Assembly: GCF_900110835.1 (NCBI RefSeq)
Contig: NZ_FOJG01000001.1
Span: forward strand, 248,001 to 312,000
Reading direction: 5' to 3'
DNA from: Chitinophaga arvensicola
GTDB lineage: Bacteria; Bacteroidota; Bacteroidia; Chitinophagales; Chitinophagaceae
Length of the DNA: 64,000 bases
Both the position numbers and the translations under genes were made by a program. Numbering within the stretch: position 1 is the stretch's first letter; each line of letters opens with the position of its first letter. Shown here piece after piece: positions 43,657 to 50,852 of the stretch. The notes below the pieces were generated by a model. That model did no database searches and was not told the DNA's origin. It was given only the letters and a program-made list of their open reading frames with translations.

Positions 43657-43701
43657 TTTATCCGCCAGGTATACCCTCTCTTCCTTGTTCCGGCGGACAA
43701 A
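43657..43701. terminator. Convergent hairpin terminator candidate
   Basis: TTTATCCGCC (43657-43666) pairs with GGCGGACAAA (43692-43701), one mismatch, with a 25-nt loop. It lies between convergent genes. The long loop lowers confidence. Confidence 0.45.
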
Positions 43702-43714
43702 ATAATAATGTTAC

Positions 43715-44656
43715 TTATGCTTGCTCCCTGATGGTATTCTTATCGGCCAACGACATTTTTGCGATCTCGTCTTTTCTTTTGAACACCACACCGGCGTGCT
43801 TTTGCATATAGGCAAACAGTTCACTGGTGGCCTTTACCAGCTGTGGCGTACCGCCTATGCGGTCGTGGAAGCTGATAGACATCATCCGTTTGCGACGGGC
43901 AGACTCTTCATACAGCTGGTCGAATTCCATTTTGATCTGTTGGAGGAACTGGTCGGTAGAAAACCACTGACCGGCTACCAGTTGAATATCGTTACAGCGC
44001 AAGGTGTAGGGTACTACCACAAAGTCGCCCCCATTCAATTTAATAATAAACGGTTCGTCCCTGCTCAGGTCATCGATATGATACAGGAAGCCCAGTTCCT
44101 GGAGAATATTGAGGGTATTATCGCCCCGGCGCAGCCAGTTGGCATTATATCCCACCGGTGTAACGCCCGTAGCCTTCCTGATGGCTTCCATACCATCTTT
44201 GATAAATTGCTTTTCCTCCTCATAGGGCAGCATGTATTGTGATGACCAGTCGCGGCCATGAGCGGCTGCTTCGTGTCCGCGTTGCACGATTTCTTTAGCC
44301 AGGCCCGGATGTTTTTCCACGGCGCTGCCAACCATATGGGAAGTCACTTTCACACCGAGCCGGTCCCAGTTATCCAGCATACGGGGAATCCCTTCCTTAA
44401 AACCATACTCATACCAGGTGGTAGCGGGAAGATCCTTGTATCCTTTGAGCAGGTTTTGCGGAAACGGGCTTTCGGGCCTGTCCGGCTGGCCACCGGCTTC
44501 AAATTGCATAGATACGGATACAACCAGGCGGGAGCCGTCGGCCCAACCAGGGCTTTGCTTTGGAGCTGCTGTTTGCGCCAGCACAGTGCCGGGGCGTACC
44601 ATACCAGCCAGGCCTACCAGGCCTGCTGTTTTCAGAAATTCTTTTCTTGTAGCCAT
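43715..44656 (-). CDS. Polysaccharide deacetylase family protein, exported
   Basis: 313 residues. The N-terminus MATRKEFLKTAGLVGLAG resembles a Tat signal with RK in place of RR and ends near VLAQ. NodB-fold features: VSVSMQFEAGG, IPRMLDNWDRLGVKVTSHMVG, the metal-binding His region RGHEAAAHGRDWSS, and the late VVPYTLRCND to MSISFHDRIGG. The pattern is closest to the PuuE-like (allantoinase-type) deacetylases rather than classic chitin deacetylases. Its start codon overlaps the DoxX stop by one base (TAATG), so it is co-translated with that gene. Confidence 0.84.
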   Translation of the reverse strand: MATRKEFLKTAGLVGLAGMVRPGTVLAQTAAPKQSPGWADGSRLVVSVSMQFEAGGQPDRPESPFPQNLLKGYKDLPATTWYEYGFKEGIPRMLDNWDRLGVKVTSHMVGSAVEKHPGLAKEIVQRGHEAAAHGRDWSSQYMLPYEEEKQFIKDGMEAIRKATGVTPVGYNANWLRRGDNTLNILQELGFLYHIDDLSRDEPFIIKLNGGDFVVVPYTLRCNDIQLVAGQWFSTDQFLQQIKMEFDQLYEESARRKRMMSISFHDRIGGTPQLVKATSELFAYMQKHAGVVFKRKDEIAKMSLADKNTIREQA

Positions 44657-45054
44657 TATTTTTTTATGAGATGATCAACAGAGAGGGTGTTATACTGGAT
44701 AAAGACCAGCAGCAAGCCGAAAAAGGCGGCATGAATCAACTGGGAAGGAATGGGATCCCAGTTTTCTATCATGGCAGAACCAAAAATCAGTAATACCATT
44801 ACAACTCCGCCACCGATCAGGGATACACGGGTAAATAAACCCAGTAACAGCAATAGCCCGATAACAAATTCAGCGATTGGCAAAGCATAGCTGAAAGGCA
44901 CTACCATCAGGTCGGGCAGCATGGACTTTTCAAAGCTTTTCACCATCCAGGCGCTGAAGCCGTTGAGTTTGGGCAGTCGTACCAGGCCGTGGCCAAACAT
45001 ACTGGCAGCTACGGCCAGGCGGAGTAAAAGGAATACGATGGCGTTATTTTCCAT
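44656..45054 (-). CDS. DoxX family membrane protein
   Basis: 132 residues with four membrane helices; FLLLRLAVAASMFGHGLVRLPK is the typical DoxX start and the conserved-looking LPIAEFVIGLLLLLGLFTR follows. DoxX proteins are small inner-membrane proteins, some linked to thiol/redox handling or quinone oxidation; the role here is unknown. It is first of a two-gene unit with the deacetylase (stop and start overlap by one base) and divergent from AraC regulator B. Confidence 0.84.
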   Translation of the reverse strand: MENNAIVFLLLRLAVAASMFGHGLVRLPKLNGFSAWMVKSFEKSMLPDLMVVPFSYALPIAEFVIGLLLLLGLFTRVSLIGGGVVMVLLIFGSAMIENWDPIPSQLIHAAFFGLLLVFIQYNTLSVDHLIKK

Positions 45055-45101
45055 TTGAGTGAATTTTGTAAAGCAAAGATCAACCGGCAGCCGGCAAATA
45101 A

Positions 45102-45134
45102 TTTGTACTTTTTTAGGATCATTCTGTACTTTTG
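45102..45134 (+). promoter_or_regulatory. Promoter of AraC regulator B
   Basis: -33 TTTG (45102-45105), a 21-nt spacer, and -7 TACTTTTG (45127-45134), both full consensus matches. The start codon at 45140 lies about where transcription should begin, suggesting a leaderless or near-leaderless mRNA. A perfect palindrome CCGGC-A-GCCGG (45084-45094) lies just upstream in the divergent spacer. Confidence 0.75.
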
Positions 45135-45139
45135 CAGGT

Positions 45140-45985
45140 ATGTTGCAAGAGAACTTATATCAGCCTTTTGAGATAGAATACCGGGAATGCACGGAGTGCC
45201 CGATAGATCCGCATAAACACAATTTCTTTGAACTTGTGTATGTCGTGGAAGGCACTGGCATGCAGTGTGTAAACAAAAACCAACTGCCCTACAGCCCGGG
45301 GAAACTGTTCCTGGTGATGCCACAGGACTGCCACTCGTTTGATGTGAAGGAATCCACCAAGTTCTTCTTTATCCGCTTCAATAACATCTACCTTCAAAAT
45401 CAGCAAAAAGACTGGATCCAGCAACTGGAATTCATTTTTCAGAATACCAACCATATGCCCGGTTGTATCCTGAAGAACAAAAACGACAAACCGCTGGTAA
45501 AAGCACTGATAGAAGCATTGATCCGCGAGCTGGTCAATCAGCAGGCATATCACCGGGAAATGGCCCAGCAGATCGTAAATACGATTATCATGGTGATTGC
45601 CCGGAATATATTGCTGCAAATGCCGGAGCAACCCAAACACCCCGCGAAGCAGGATGCTTCCCTGAATATACTGCATTACATACATGAAAATATCTACACG
45701 CCGGAGAAACTGCGTGCAGAGCAGATTGCAACGCATTTTAATATTTCACCAACTTATCTCAGCGAGTATTTCAAGCGTAATAACGGGGATAGTTTACAGC
45801 AATATATCACCCAGTATAAACTGAAACTGGTGGAAACAAGGTTACAATATAGTAGTATGCGGGTAGGGGAAATAGCCGATGAGCTGGGCTTTACGGACGA
45901 AAGCCACCTGAACAGGATGTTCAAGAAATACAAAGGGGTAAATCCGTCTGCTTACCGGAAAGAATTACAACTCCAGGATAATTAA
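45140..45985 (+). CDS. AraC-family transcriptional regulator B
   Basis: 281 residues from ATG 45140 (MLQENLYQPFEIEYREC). The cupin sensor (PHKHNFFELVYVVEGTGMQCVNKNQL, PGKLFLVMPQDCHSF) is followed by the two-helix-turn-helix AraC domain (RAEQIATHFNISPTYLSEYFKRN and VGEIADELGFTDESHLNRMFKKYKGVNPSAYRKEL). It is divergent from the DoxX/deacetylase unit, its likely target. Effector unknown. Confidence 0.93.
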   Translation: MLQENLYQPFEIEYRECTECPIDPHKHNFFELVYVVEGTGMQCVNKNQLPYSPGKLFLVMPQDCHSFDVKESTKFFFIRFNNIYLQNQQKDWIQQLEFIFQNTNHMPGCILKNKNDKPLVKALIEALIRELVNQQAYHREMAQQIVNTIIMVIARNILLQMPEQPKHPAKQDASLNILHYIHENIYTPEKLRAEQIATHFNISPTYLSEYFKRNNGDSLQQYITQYKLKLVETRLQYSSMRVGEIADELGFTDESHLNRMFKKYKGVNPSAYRKELQLQDN

Positions 45986-45994
45986 ACGCATAAA

Positions 45995-46023
45995 AAAATC
46001 GCCTGCATGATGCAGGCGATTTT
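45995..46023. terminator. Bidirectional terminator
   Basis: AAAATCGCCTGCA (45995-46007) pairs perfectly with TGCAGGCGATTTT (46011-46023), loop TGA. It lies between convergent genes and carries A- and T-runs on its flanks. Confidence 0.88.
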
Positions 46024-46042
46024 CTAATAATTTGATGAGGGA

Positions 46043-46324
46043 CTATTCTTCGTCCTCTTCTTCTTCTCCATCGTCTTCCAGCCACTCCATGTAAGAGTAG
46101 TACCAGTCTTCCAGCTGCTCCAGCAGTTCCTGTTTCTTCTCCGGTGTATTTTTATAGAATTCTTCTACGTTATCGATTTCATGAACGATATCGATGTAGG
46201 CAGTTTCTTCATCTTCTTCTACCCGTTTGGCAAAGAAGCGGGGTTTCTCGGTATGAAAAATATATTCATTTTCCGGATCTGTTACAGGATCGTCTGCAAT
46301 CAGAAATTTAGGTAACTGTGCCAT
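46043..46324 (-). CDS. Small acidic protein of unknown function
   Basis: 93 residues, extremely acidic at the C-terminus (MEWLEDDGEEEEDEE). The body has PKFLIADDPVTDPENEYIFH and a helix ending YYSYMEWLEDD. No signal peptide, no membrane segment, no known motif. I recall similar small acidic proteins in Bacteroidota with no assigned role. It is read as a real gene because it has a clean start, a bounded terminator and a plausible protein-like composition. Confidence 0.68.
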   Translation of the reverse strand: MAQLPKFLIADDPVTDPENEYIFHTEKPRFFAKRVEEDEETAYIDIVHEIDNVEEFYKNTPEKKQELLEQLEDWYYSYMEWLEDDGEEEEDEE

Positions 46325-46470
46325 AAAGGAGTTATTTACTTTTAATGATGTTGTACTCTTTCCAAGAGCTACAAAATTATTGATAATTAGCTTATAAAAA
46401 ACATGCAGTGGGAATGAATAAATTTATTGATTAAATTTCACATCTTTATAGTCGTTAAAACCCATACCAT

Positions 46471-47058
46471 ATGCAGCAATATTGGCTCAGATGGGAGAAC
46501 TGGATGAAACAGCATGCCCCCCGACTGCTGAACATCCTCCATCCCGGCGTTACTTTTGAAGCGGTGGAATCTCTTGAAAAACTGATCGGAACGGCCATGC
46601 CGGACTCTTTCAAAGCATTTTATGCCATTCACAACGGACAACAGAAAGCCAGGGCCGGGCTCGTAGATGCTGATCAGTTACTGAGTGTGGAAGATATTAT
46701 CACCCAGTGGCATCACTGGAAAGACCTGCTGGACGCAGGCACCTTCAATTATCATGACGAACCCGTATTATCCACACCAGACACCGGTATCCGGCACGAC
46801 TGGTGGAATCCTTTGTGGATCCCCTTTACCAGCGATGGCTTTGGTAACCACCTGTGTATAGACCTGGATCCGGCACCCGAGGGCAAACACGGACAAATCG
46901 TTACCCTCTGGCACGACGACAGCCACCGCGCCATTGTAGCCGCGTCTTTCGAAGAATGGCTGCAAGACTATCTCAGTGCCCTGGATAAGGGAGAATATAT
47001 TTTTGTAAAGAAATGGGGAATCGTACATAAAGATACCTTCCTGAACTACAATGACTGA
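46471..47058 (+). CDS. SMI1/KNR4-family protein
   Basis: 195 residues. The SMI1/KNR4 pattern is FEAVESLEKLIGTAMPDSFKAFYAIHNGQ, then WNPLWIPFTSDGFGNHLCIDLDPAP, then HGQIVTLWHDDSHRAIVAASFEEWLQDYL. Family members include immunity proteins against polymorphic toxins and cell-wall regulators in fungi. No toxin gene is adjacent, so it is an orphan immunity-like protein or has a housekeeping role. The gene overlaps the convergent AraC gene by 13 bases (47046-47058). Confidence 0.88.
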   Translation: MQQYWLRWENWMKQHAPRLLNILHPGVTFEAVESLEKLIGTAMPDSFKAFYAIHNGQQKARAGLVDADQLLSVEDIITQWHHWKDLLDAGTFNYHDEPVLSTPDTGIRHDWWNPLWIPFTSDGFGNHLCIDLDPAPEGKHGQIVTLWHDDSHRAIVAASFEEWLQDYLSALDKGEYIFVKKWGIVHKDTFLNYND

Positions 47059-48041
47059 TACTGTAACGGCGAACTACCTGTCCAACGCTTAAAAGCCCTT
47101 GTAAACGCACTCAACTCGTTATAACCAAGCATCCAGGAAATATCTTTTAACGCATAATTACCAGCACCGATATAATACACCGCCAGTGAATGCCGCACCG
47201 CATCCGCAATATCCTGGTATTTTACCCCTTCTTCCTTTAGCTTTCGTTGCAGACTACGTGGACTTATATTGAAATTGGCCGCTATATCGTCCAATGAGGA
47301 TACACCCAGGTAAGAGTTAGCCAGCAGGTAGTTGTAAATCCGGGTTTGCAGGGTTTGTGGCTGATCGGAAGTTTTGGGTAAACTGCTCACTTTTTGCAGC
47401 AACAGGTTCTGCAGCTCATAATTGGCCGTTAAAAGCGGTTCTTCCCAATACCTGTTGTCAAATACCAGCACATATTCTCCGGCCCGTTTTGAGGGCTTAC
47501 AACGAAAAACGCGCTCATATTCGGCGGGATCAGGCACGGTGTAGGCTAATCGTACCGCCTGCGGCACAATTTTTTGCAACAGCAGGCCGTCCAGTTCATG
47601 GATCACCATTACCATCAACACCTCTATCAATTGACGGAAAGCATACGGAGGCGTGGCGCCATGATCTGTTGCGGGTAACAGTCGTACCATAAATGTTTTC
47701 GCACTGCGTGCTATTTCCATCCGGCACTGATCCGTTACCAGGTGCGTTAATGCGGCAGCATGGGTGAGCGCTTCCCCTACTGTAGCGCTGCTTTGTATAA
47801 TTTCCCCCACAATGCCCAGCGCTGCGGGCTGCAGGGATTCGCCAAAATGTAATCCAAACAGTGGGTCGTTCGTGAGGCGACCGGCATTGAGCCAGAGATC
47901 CTGCAACTGCTGTGCGGTTACAGGCGCTGCGTGCGACTTCCGTAACGCCGCCAGGTCAATTCCTGCCAGTTTGCAAAGCTGAGCTGCATTTACATCCCGC
48001 TGTACCGCGTAAGCGATCATACTTAAGATGAGCTGTTTCAT
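47046..48041 (-). CDS. AraC-family regulator C with arabinose-binding-like N-terminal domain
   Basis: 331 residues. The N-terminal half (LCKLAGIDLAALRKSHAAPVTAQQLQDLWLNAGR, PLFGLHFGESLQPAALGIVGEIIQSSATVGEAL) is the ligand-binding domain seen in OruR-like AraC proteins (PF12625). The C-terminus has the AraC domain (LDDIAANFNISPRSLQRKLKEEG and LKDISWMLGYNELSAFTRAFKRWTGSSPLQYQS). It is divergent from the SnoaL-like gene 142 nt away and is its likely regulator. A near-palindrome lies 9 nt upstream of its start (48051-48070). Confidence 0.9.
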   Translation of the reverse strand: MKQLILSMIAYAVQRDVNAAQLCKLAGIDLAALRKSHAAPVTAQQLQDLWLNAGRLTNDPLFGLHFGESLQPAALGIVGEIIQSSATVGEALTHAAALTHLVTDQCRMEIARSAKTFMVRLLPATDHGATPPYAFRQLIEVLMVMVIHELDGLLLQKIVPQAVRLAYTVPDPAEYERVFRCKPSKRAGEYVLVFDNRYWEEPLLTANYELQNLLLQKVSSLPKTSDQPQTLQTRIYNYLLANSYLGVSSLDDIAANFNISPRSLQRKLKEEGVKYQDIADAVRHSLAVYYIGAGNYALKDISWMLGYNELSAFTRAFKRWTGSSPLQYQSL

Positions 48042-48050
48042 ATGATAAAG

Positions 48051-48070
48051 ATATCCCGGCTTCCGGATAT
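48051..48070 (-). promoter_or_regulatory. Palindrome upstream of AraC regulator C
   Basis: ATATCCCGG and CCGGATAT are inverted copies around CTT with one extra C in the left arm. It lies 9 nt before the gene start; a possible autoregulatory site. Confidence 0.35.
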
Positions 48071-48140
48071 AAAAATGAGCCTGTCGTCAAATGGTAAGCA
48101 ATTGTCGTGTAAAGGTAAATGATAAAGGTATGTGCCGGAG

Positions 48141-48148
48141 TAGCTTTG
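48141..48148 (+). promoter_or_regulatory. -7 box upstream of the SnoaL-like gene
   Basis: TAGCTTTG fully matches TAnnTTTG. No -33 TTTG was found at 19-21 nt. It would give a leader of about 30 nt before ATG 48184. Confidence 0.5.
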
Positions 48149-48183
48149 CATTATCAATTCATCAACAACTAAAAATGATAAAA

Positions 48184-48578
48184 ATGGAACAGCACACATT
48201 ACAGGTAGTGACCGAATTCGTAAACGCAGTACAACAGGTAAACCTCGAAAAATTAGGCGTCCTGTTACATCCCGAAATCACCTGGGACCAACCGGCAGCA
48301 ACCGGTTTTCCGGAACAAAAAAATCAAGCGGAGAAGTATTCCAGATGGTAGGCGGCATGTTCGAAGTATCACAGAATAGCATGACCTTATCTGATATTAA
48401 AACCATCGCGGTAAACGGAGATCAGGCATCTGTAGCACTCACCTGGAAAGCATCCAGACCTGGTGCAGAATTACATACAGATAACGTAGACGTATACACG
48501 GTGAAGGATGGTAAAATCGTTGCAGCAAAAATATATGCGGCGGATATACATCAGGAGAATACGTTCTGGGGAAACTGA
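48184..48578 (+). pseudogene. SnoaL-like / NTF2-like protein gene with a -1 frameshift in a run of seven A's
   Basis: The first frame from ATG 48184 (MEQHTLQVVTEF) covers HPEITWDQPAATGFPEQK, then runs to a stop after KYSRW. The other frame continues the same protein: KSSGEVFQMVGGMFEVSQ, then NGDQASVALTWKASRPGAEL, then ADIHQENTFWGN. The joined product has the length and pattern of small NTF2-like SnoaL proteins. The break lies in CAAAAAAATC at 48316-48325, where one extra A would restore the frame. The cause may be a sequencing error, a true mutation, or slippage on A_AAA_AAT. The start of the second part as a separate gene (ATG 48345) seems less likely. Terminator at 48598. Confidence 0.7.
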
Positions 48579-48597
48579 TTATTTATTTACACGGGCG

Positions 48598-48635
48598 CAA
48601 CTTCCGGACTACGGGCAGTCCGGAAGTTGTTTTTA
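48598..48635 (+). terminator. Terminator after the SnoaL-like gene
   Basis: CAACTTCCGGACT (48598-48610) pairs perfectly with AGTCCGGAAGTTG (48617-48629), loop ACGGGC, followed by TTTTTAT. Confidence 0.9.
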
Positions 48636-48784
48636 TAAAGCCGGTTATTGTTTTAGGAAGAAATTTACCGGGAGAAGCGTTCAGACACAGGCAGGCCGGA
48701 AGCTATTTATAGGGAAAATGACGGCTTAACCGCCGAAGTTTGTAAAGAGGTATACTCAAGAATGCGGCGGCCAAAAAAGTTTAT

Positions 48785-49396
48785 TTACAACGAAGAACGC
48801 TTCTTTTTCCGCAGGAGTTTATTCATCAGGTGCCGACCGGAATAATACATAGGTTCATAATCGCGGTAGAATACTTTCTGAGAGGAAATCCCTACGCATA
48901 TGGCCCCGGTAACCATTTCCGTTCTCTTCGTCCCCCCCGTTACGACCAGTTCCGGAAGCTGAACAACCGTGTCAGGTGTAACTGTAGCGCTTGCGGGTAT
49001 AGACAATGGCAGGCTGGGATCATCCGCAGAAACAGGCTGCGCCATGGAAACCGTTTCTATTTCCTTCCGCTCCCGGTCTCTTGCCTGCGAAAAACCATGT
49101 TCAGCTAATCCAACAGTCAGCCCCGCCGTGATAAGTGCCACGGGCAACAATTGCGACCGGGGAGCTACCGGCTCCGGTATACATCTCCCTAATTGATCTA
49201 CGCTAAAATGACCACAAACACTACCCCTACTGTTACGGATAACAGTAAAAATTTCCGTGTCTGTTAATAAGGAGAAATCAACTACCGTTTTATTGCAGTT
49301 AACACAGTACTTCCCTGTCGCTGTGGGCGACATGTTTTGCCAATTCTCCTCACAAGGTGTAGGAACAGATAGATACAGACCTTTCGTTGACTTCAT
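48785..49396 (-). CDS. Membrane-anchored protein with N-terminal zinc-like CxxC motif, unknown function
   Basis: 203 residues from ATG 49396 (MKSTKGLYLSVPTPCEENW). A conserved N-terminal region (CEENWQNM, GKYCVNCNKTVVDF, VCGHF, QLGRCIPEP) resembles the cysteine-rich module found at the start of several Bacteroidota membrane proteins; the cysteines could bind a metal. A hydrophobic stretch (LLPVALITAGLTVGLAEHGF, about 97-116) likely spans the membrane, and the remainder is periplasmic. An in-frame ATG at 49474 would add 26 residues before this region and is not favoured. Function unknown. No partner gene is evident. Confidence 0.7.
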   Translation of the reverse strand: MKSTKGLYLSVPTPCEENWQNMSPTATGKYCVNCNKTVVDFSLLTDTEIFTVIRNSRGSVCGHFSVDQLGRCIPEPVAPRSQLLPVALITAGLTVGLAEHGFSQARDRERKEIETVSMAQPVSADDPSLPLSIPASATVTPDTVVQLPELVVTGGTKRTEMVTGAICVGISSQKVFYRDYEPMYYSGRHLMNKLLRKKKRSSL

Positions 49397-49589
49397 AGGC
49401 AGAGGGTTACCGGACATGAATATACGAAAATAAAATGACCCAAAGAGGGGAAAATCCCCGGTATGCTCCCCCATAGTGACGCTTATAGCTATTTATAAGC
49501 ACTTGTATTTCAATAACAAAACCAATGGCATTATTGTTGAATTATCAAGTTCACAAAGCAATCATTTTTTAAATTAAAAAAGTAGTGAT

Positions 49590-49883
49590 ATGAAAACTCC
49601 AAAATTTTTAATAGCTGCCGCCATCGGCGTAGCAGCAACACTGGCCGGCCAACATTTGTTTGCACAAGGCATTGACAGTACCGCTAAAAAAGTAGGTAAT
49701 AAAACTGCCTCCATTGCCGTAAAAGGAGCCTCCACCATTACAGATAAAACCTTTAAAGGTAAAGAAGGTCCAAATGGAGAAACTGTTTACATCGACAAAA
49801 AAGACAGGAAATATATTGTAGATGAAAAAGGAAAGAAAGTATATCTGAAGAAAACGCAGATACACGACAAGAAAAAGGATTAA
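49590..49883 (+). CDS. Small secreted lysine-rich protein, unknown function
   Basis: 97 residues with a signal peptide (MKTPKFLIAAAIGVAATLAG to LFAQ). The mature part is about 70 residues and lysine-rich (KGKEGPNGETVYIDKKDRKYIVDEKGKKVYLKKT). No cysteines and no known motif. It is flanked by the divergent gene at 48785 and the convergent GNAT gene at 49921. Considered real because of its clean signal and terminator at 49903. Confidence 0.7.
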   Translation: MKTPKFLIAAAIGVAATLAGQHLFAQGIDSTAKKVGNKTASIAVKGASTITDKTFKGKEGPNGETVYIDKKDRKYIVDEKGKKVYLKKTQIHDKKKD

Positions 49884-49902
49884 TATCTAAACCGTTATAA
49901 CG

Positions 49903-49933
49903 AAAGCCGGCCAGGGAAACCTACCGGCTTTTT
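49903..49933. terminator. Terminator shared by the small secreted gene and the GNAT gene
   Basis: AAAGCCGG (49903-49910) pairs with CCGGCTTT (49924-49931), 13-nt loop, then TT. The right arm lies in the convergent GNAT gene. Confidence 0.65.
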
Positions 49934-50457
49934 GCTTGCTGGTAATCACCGGATAAAATACCATACATAAAATTGTCTACCCAGGCACCACGTATAGGAA
50001 GTACCTCACGCTTGCGCCCCTCCAGCTGAAAACCGCATTTTTCCAGCACCCGCGCAGAAGCAGTATTTTCAACAGCACACCCCGCCTCCATGCGGTGCAA
50101 CCGCAGTGTATCAAAGGCATATGACAGCAATTCCCCTACTAATTCAGTTGCGTAACCATTTCCCCAATGTGCCACATCCAGTTTATACCATATTTCCGCA
50201 CTATTGAAGCGGACTGGTTTAAACACCATACCGGCCAGACCGATAAATTCACGTGTATCCTTCAACGTTATGCACCATACCTGCTGGCCTTCCTCTTTCA
50301 ACCAACCATTTACAATGCTGGTGGTGACGCCGATATCTGCAGGCAGTCCCAACGTGTTAAACCTGTCTGTTTCCGGCAAACTATGCAGCCGGTGTATAGC
50401 AGGTATATCTTTTGCTGTAGCAGGTATAAGGCACAATTTATCAGACGAAAGTTCCAT
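49921..50457 (-). CDS. GNAT-family N-acetyltransferase
   Basis: 178 residues. Acetyl-CoA site motif A is seen in AHWGNGYATELVGELLSYAF (near residue 95), and the conserved CAVENTASARVLEKCGFQLEGRKRE follows. The pattern is RimJ/RimL-like, which acetylate protein N-termini or small amines; the substrate cannot be read. Cytosolic. The gene is divergent from a small hypothetical gene at 50512 with a 54-nt spacer. Confidence 0.9.
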   Translation of the reverse strand: MELSSDKLCLIPATAKDIPAIHRLHSLPETDRFNTLGLPADIGVTTSIVNGWLKEEGQQVWCITLKDTREFIGLAGMVFKPVRFNSAEIWYKLDVAHWGNGYATELVGELLSYAFDTLRLHRMEAGCAVENTASARVLEKCGFQLEGRKREVLPIRGAWVDNFMYGILSGDYQQAKSR

Positions 50458-50511
50458 GATGTTAAGATAGTAATTGTTCTGTATATTTATTTATGCGCTA
50501 AATATCTGATT

Positions 50512-50832
50512 ATGCAACTGAAACCAGGCACCTGTTATAAGATCAAAACCAGCGGTATTGCAGCATTGCAGCAGTTTGGCGACTATGAATTTATAGTAGC
50601 CGTTATTCATGCAAACGACACCTCAGACAGTGCCGTTTTCGAATTCAAAAAAATCATCGGTCATTATAGCACGGAGCAGGAAATAGCGACCCGGCAAGCC
50701 GTAGAAACACATGCCGACGGATTTTCACTGGAAGATATTACCGGACACCAGCTAAACCTGGTGCAATTCGAGCGGGAAAGTGAATTTCTGAAATGGGTAG
50801 CGATAGGAATTGCCGTTCCCATTAATTGTTAA
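50512..50832 (+). CDS. Small protein of unknown function
   Basis: 106 residues from ATG 50512 (MQLKPGTCYKIKTSGIAAL). The frame is open further upstream, antisense to the GNAT gene, but that part is a shadow. The sequence has a beta-rich start and a helical HADGFSLEDITGHQLNLVQFE region. No signal peptide, membrane helix or known motif. A conserved hypothetical protein is possible, but the evidence is limited to frame and composition. Confidence 0.5.
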   Translation: MQLKPGTCYKIKTSGIAALQQFGDYEFIVAVIHANDTSDSAVFEFKKIIGHYSTEQEIATRQAVETHADGFSLEDITGHQLNLVQFERESEFLKWVAIGIAVPINC

Positions 50833-50852
50833 ATGGATCCGTGTATGCTCTC

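Noticed and set aside
48345..48578. The second half of the SnoaL-like protein as a separate 77-residue gene
   Set aside because: It lacks the N-terminal part of the fold and continues the first half exactly after a one-base shift in a homopolymer, so a frameshift in one gene is the simpler reading.
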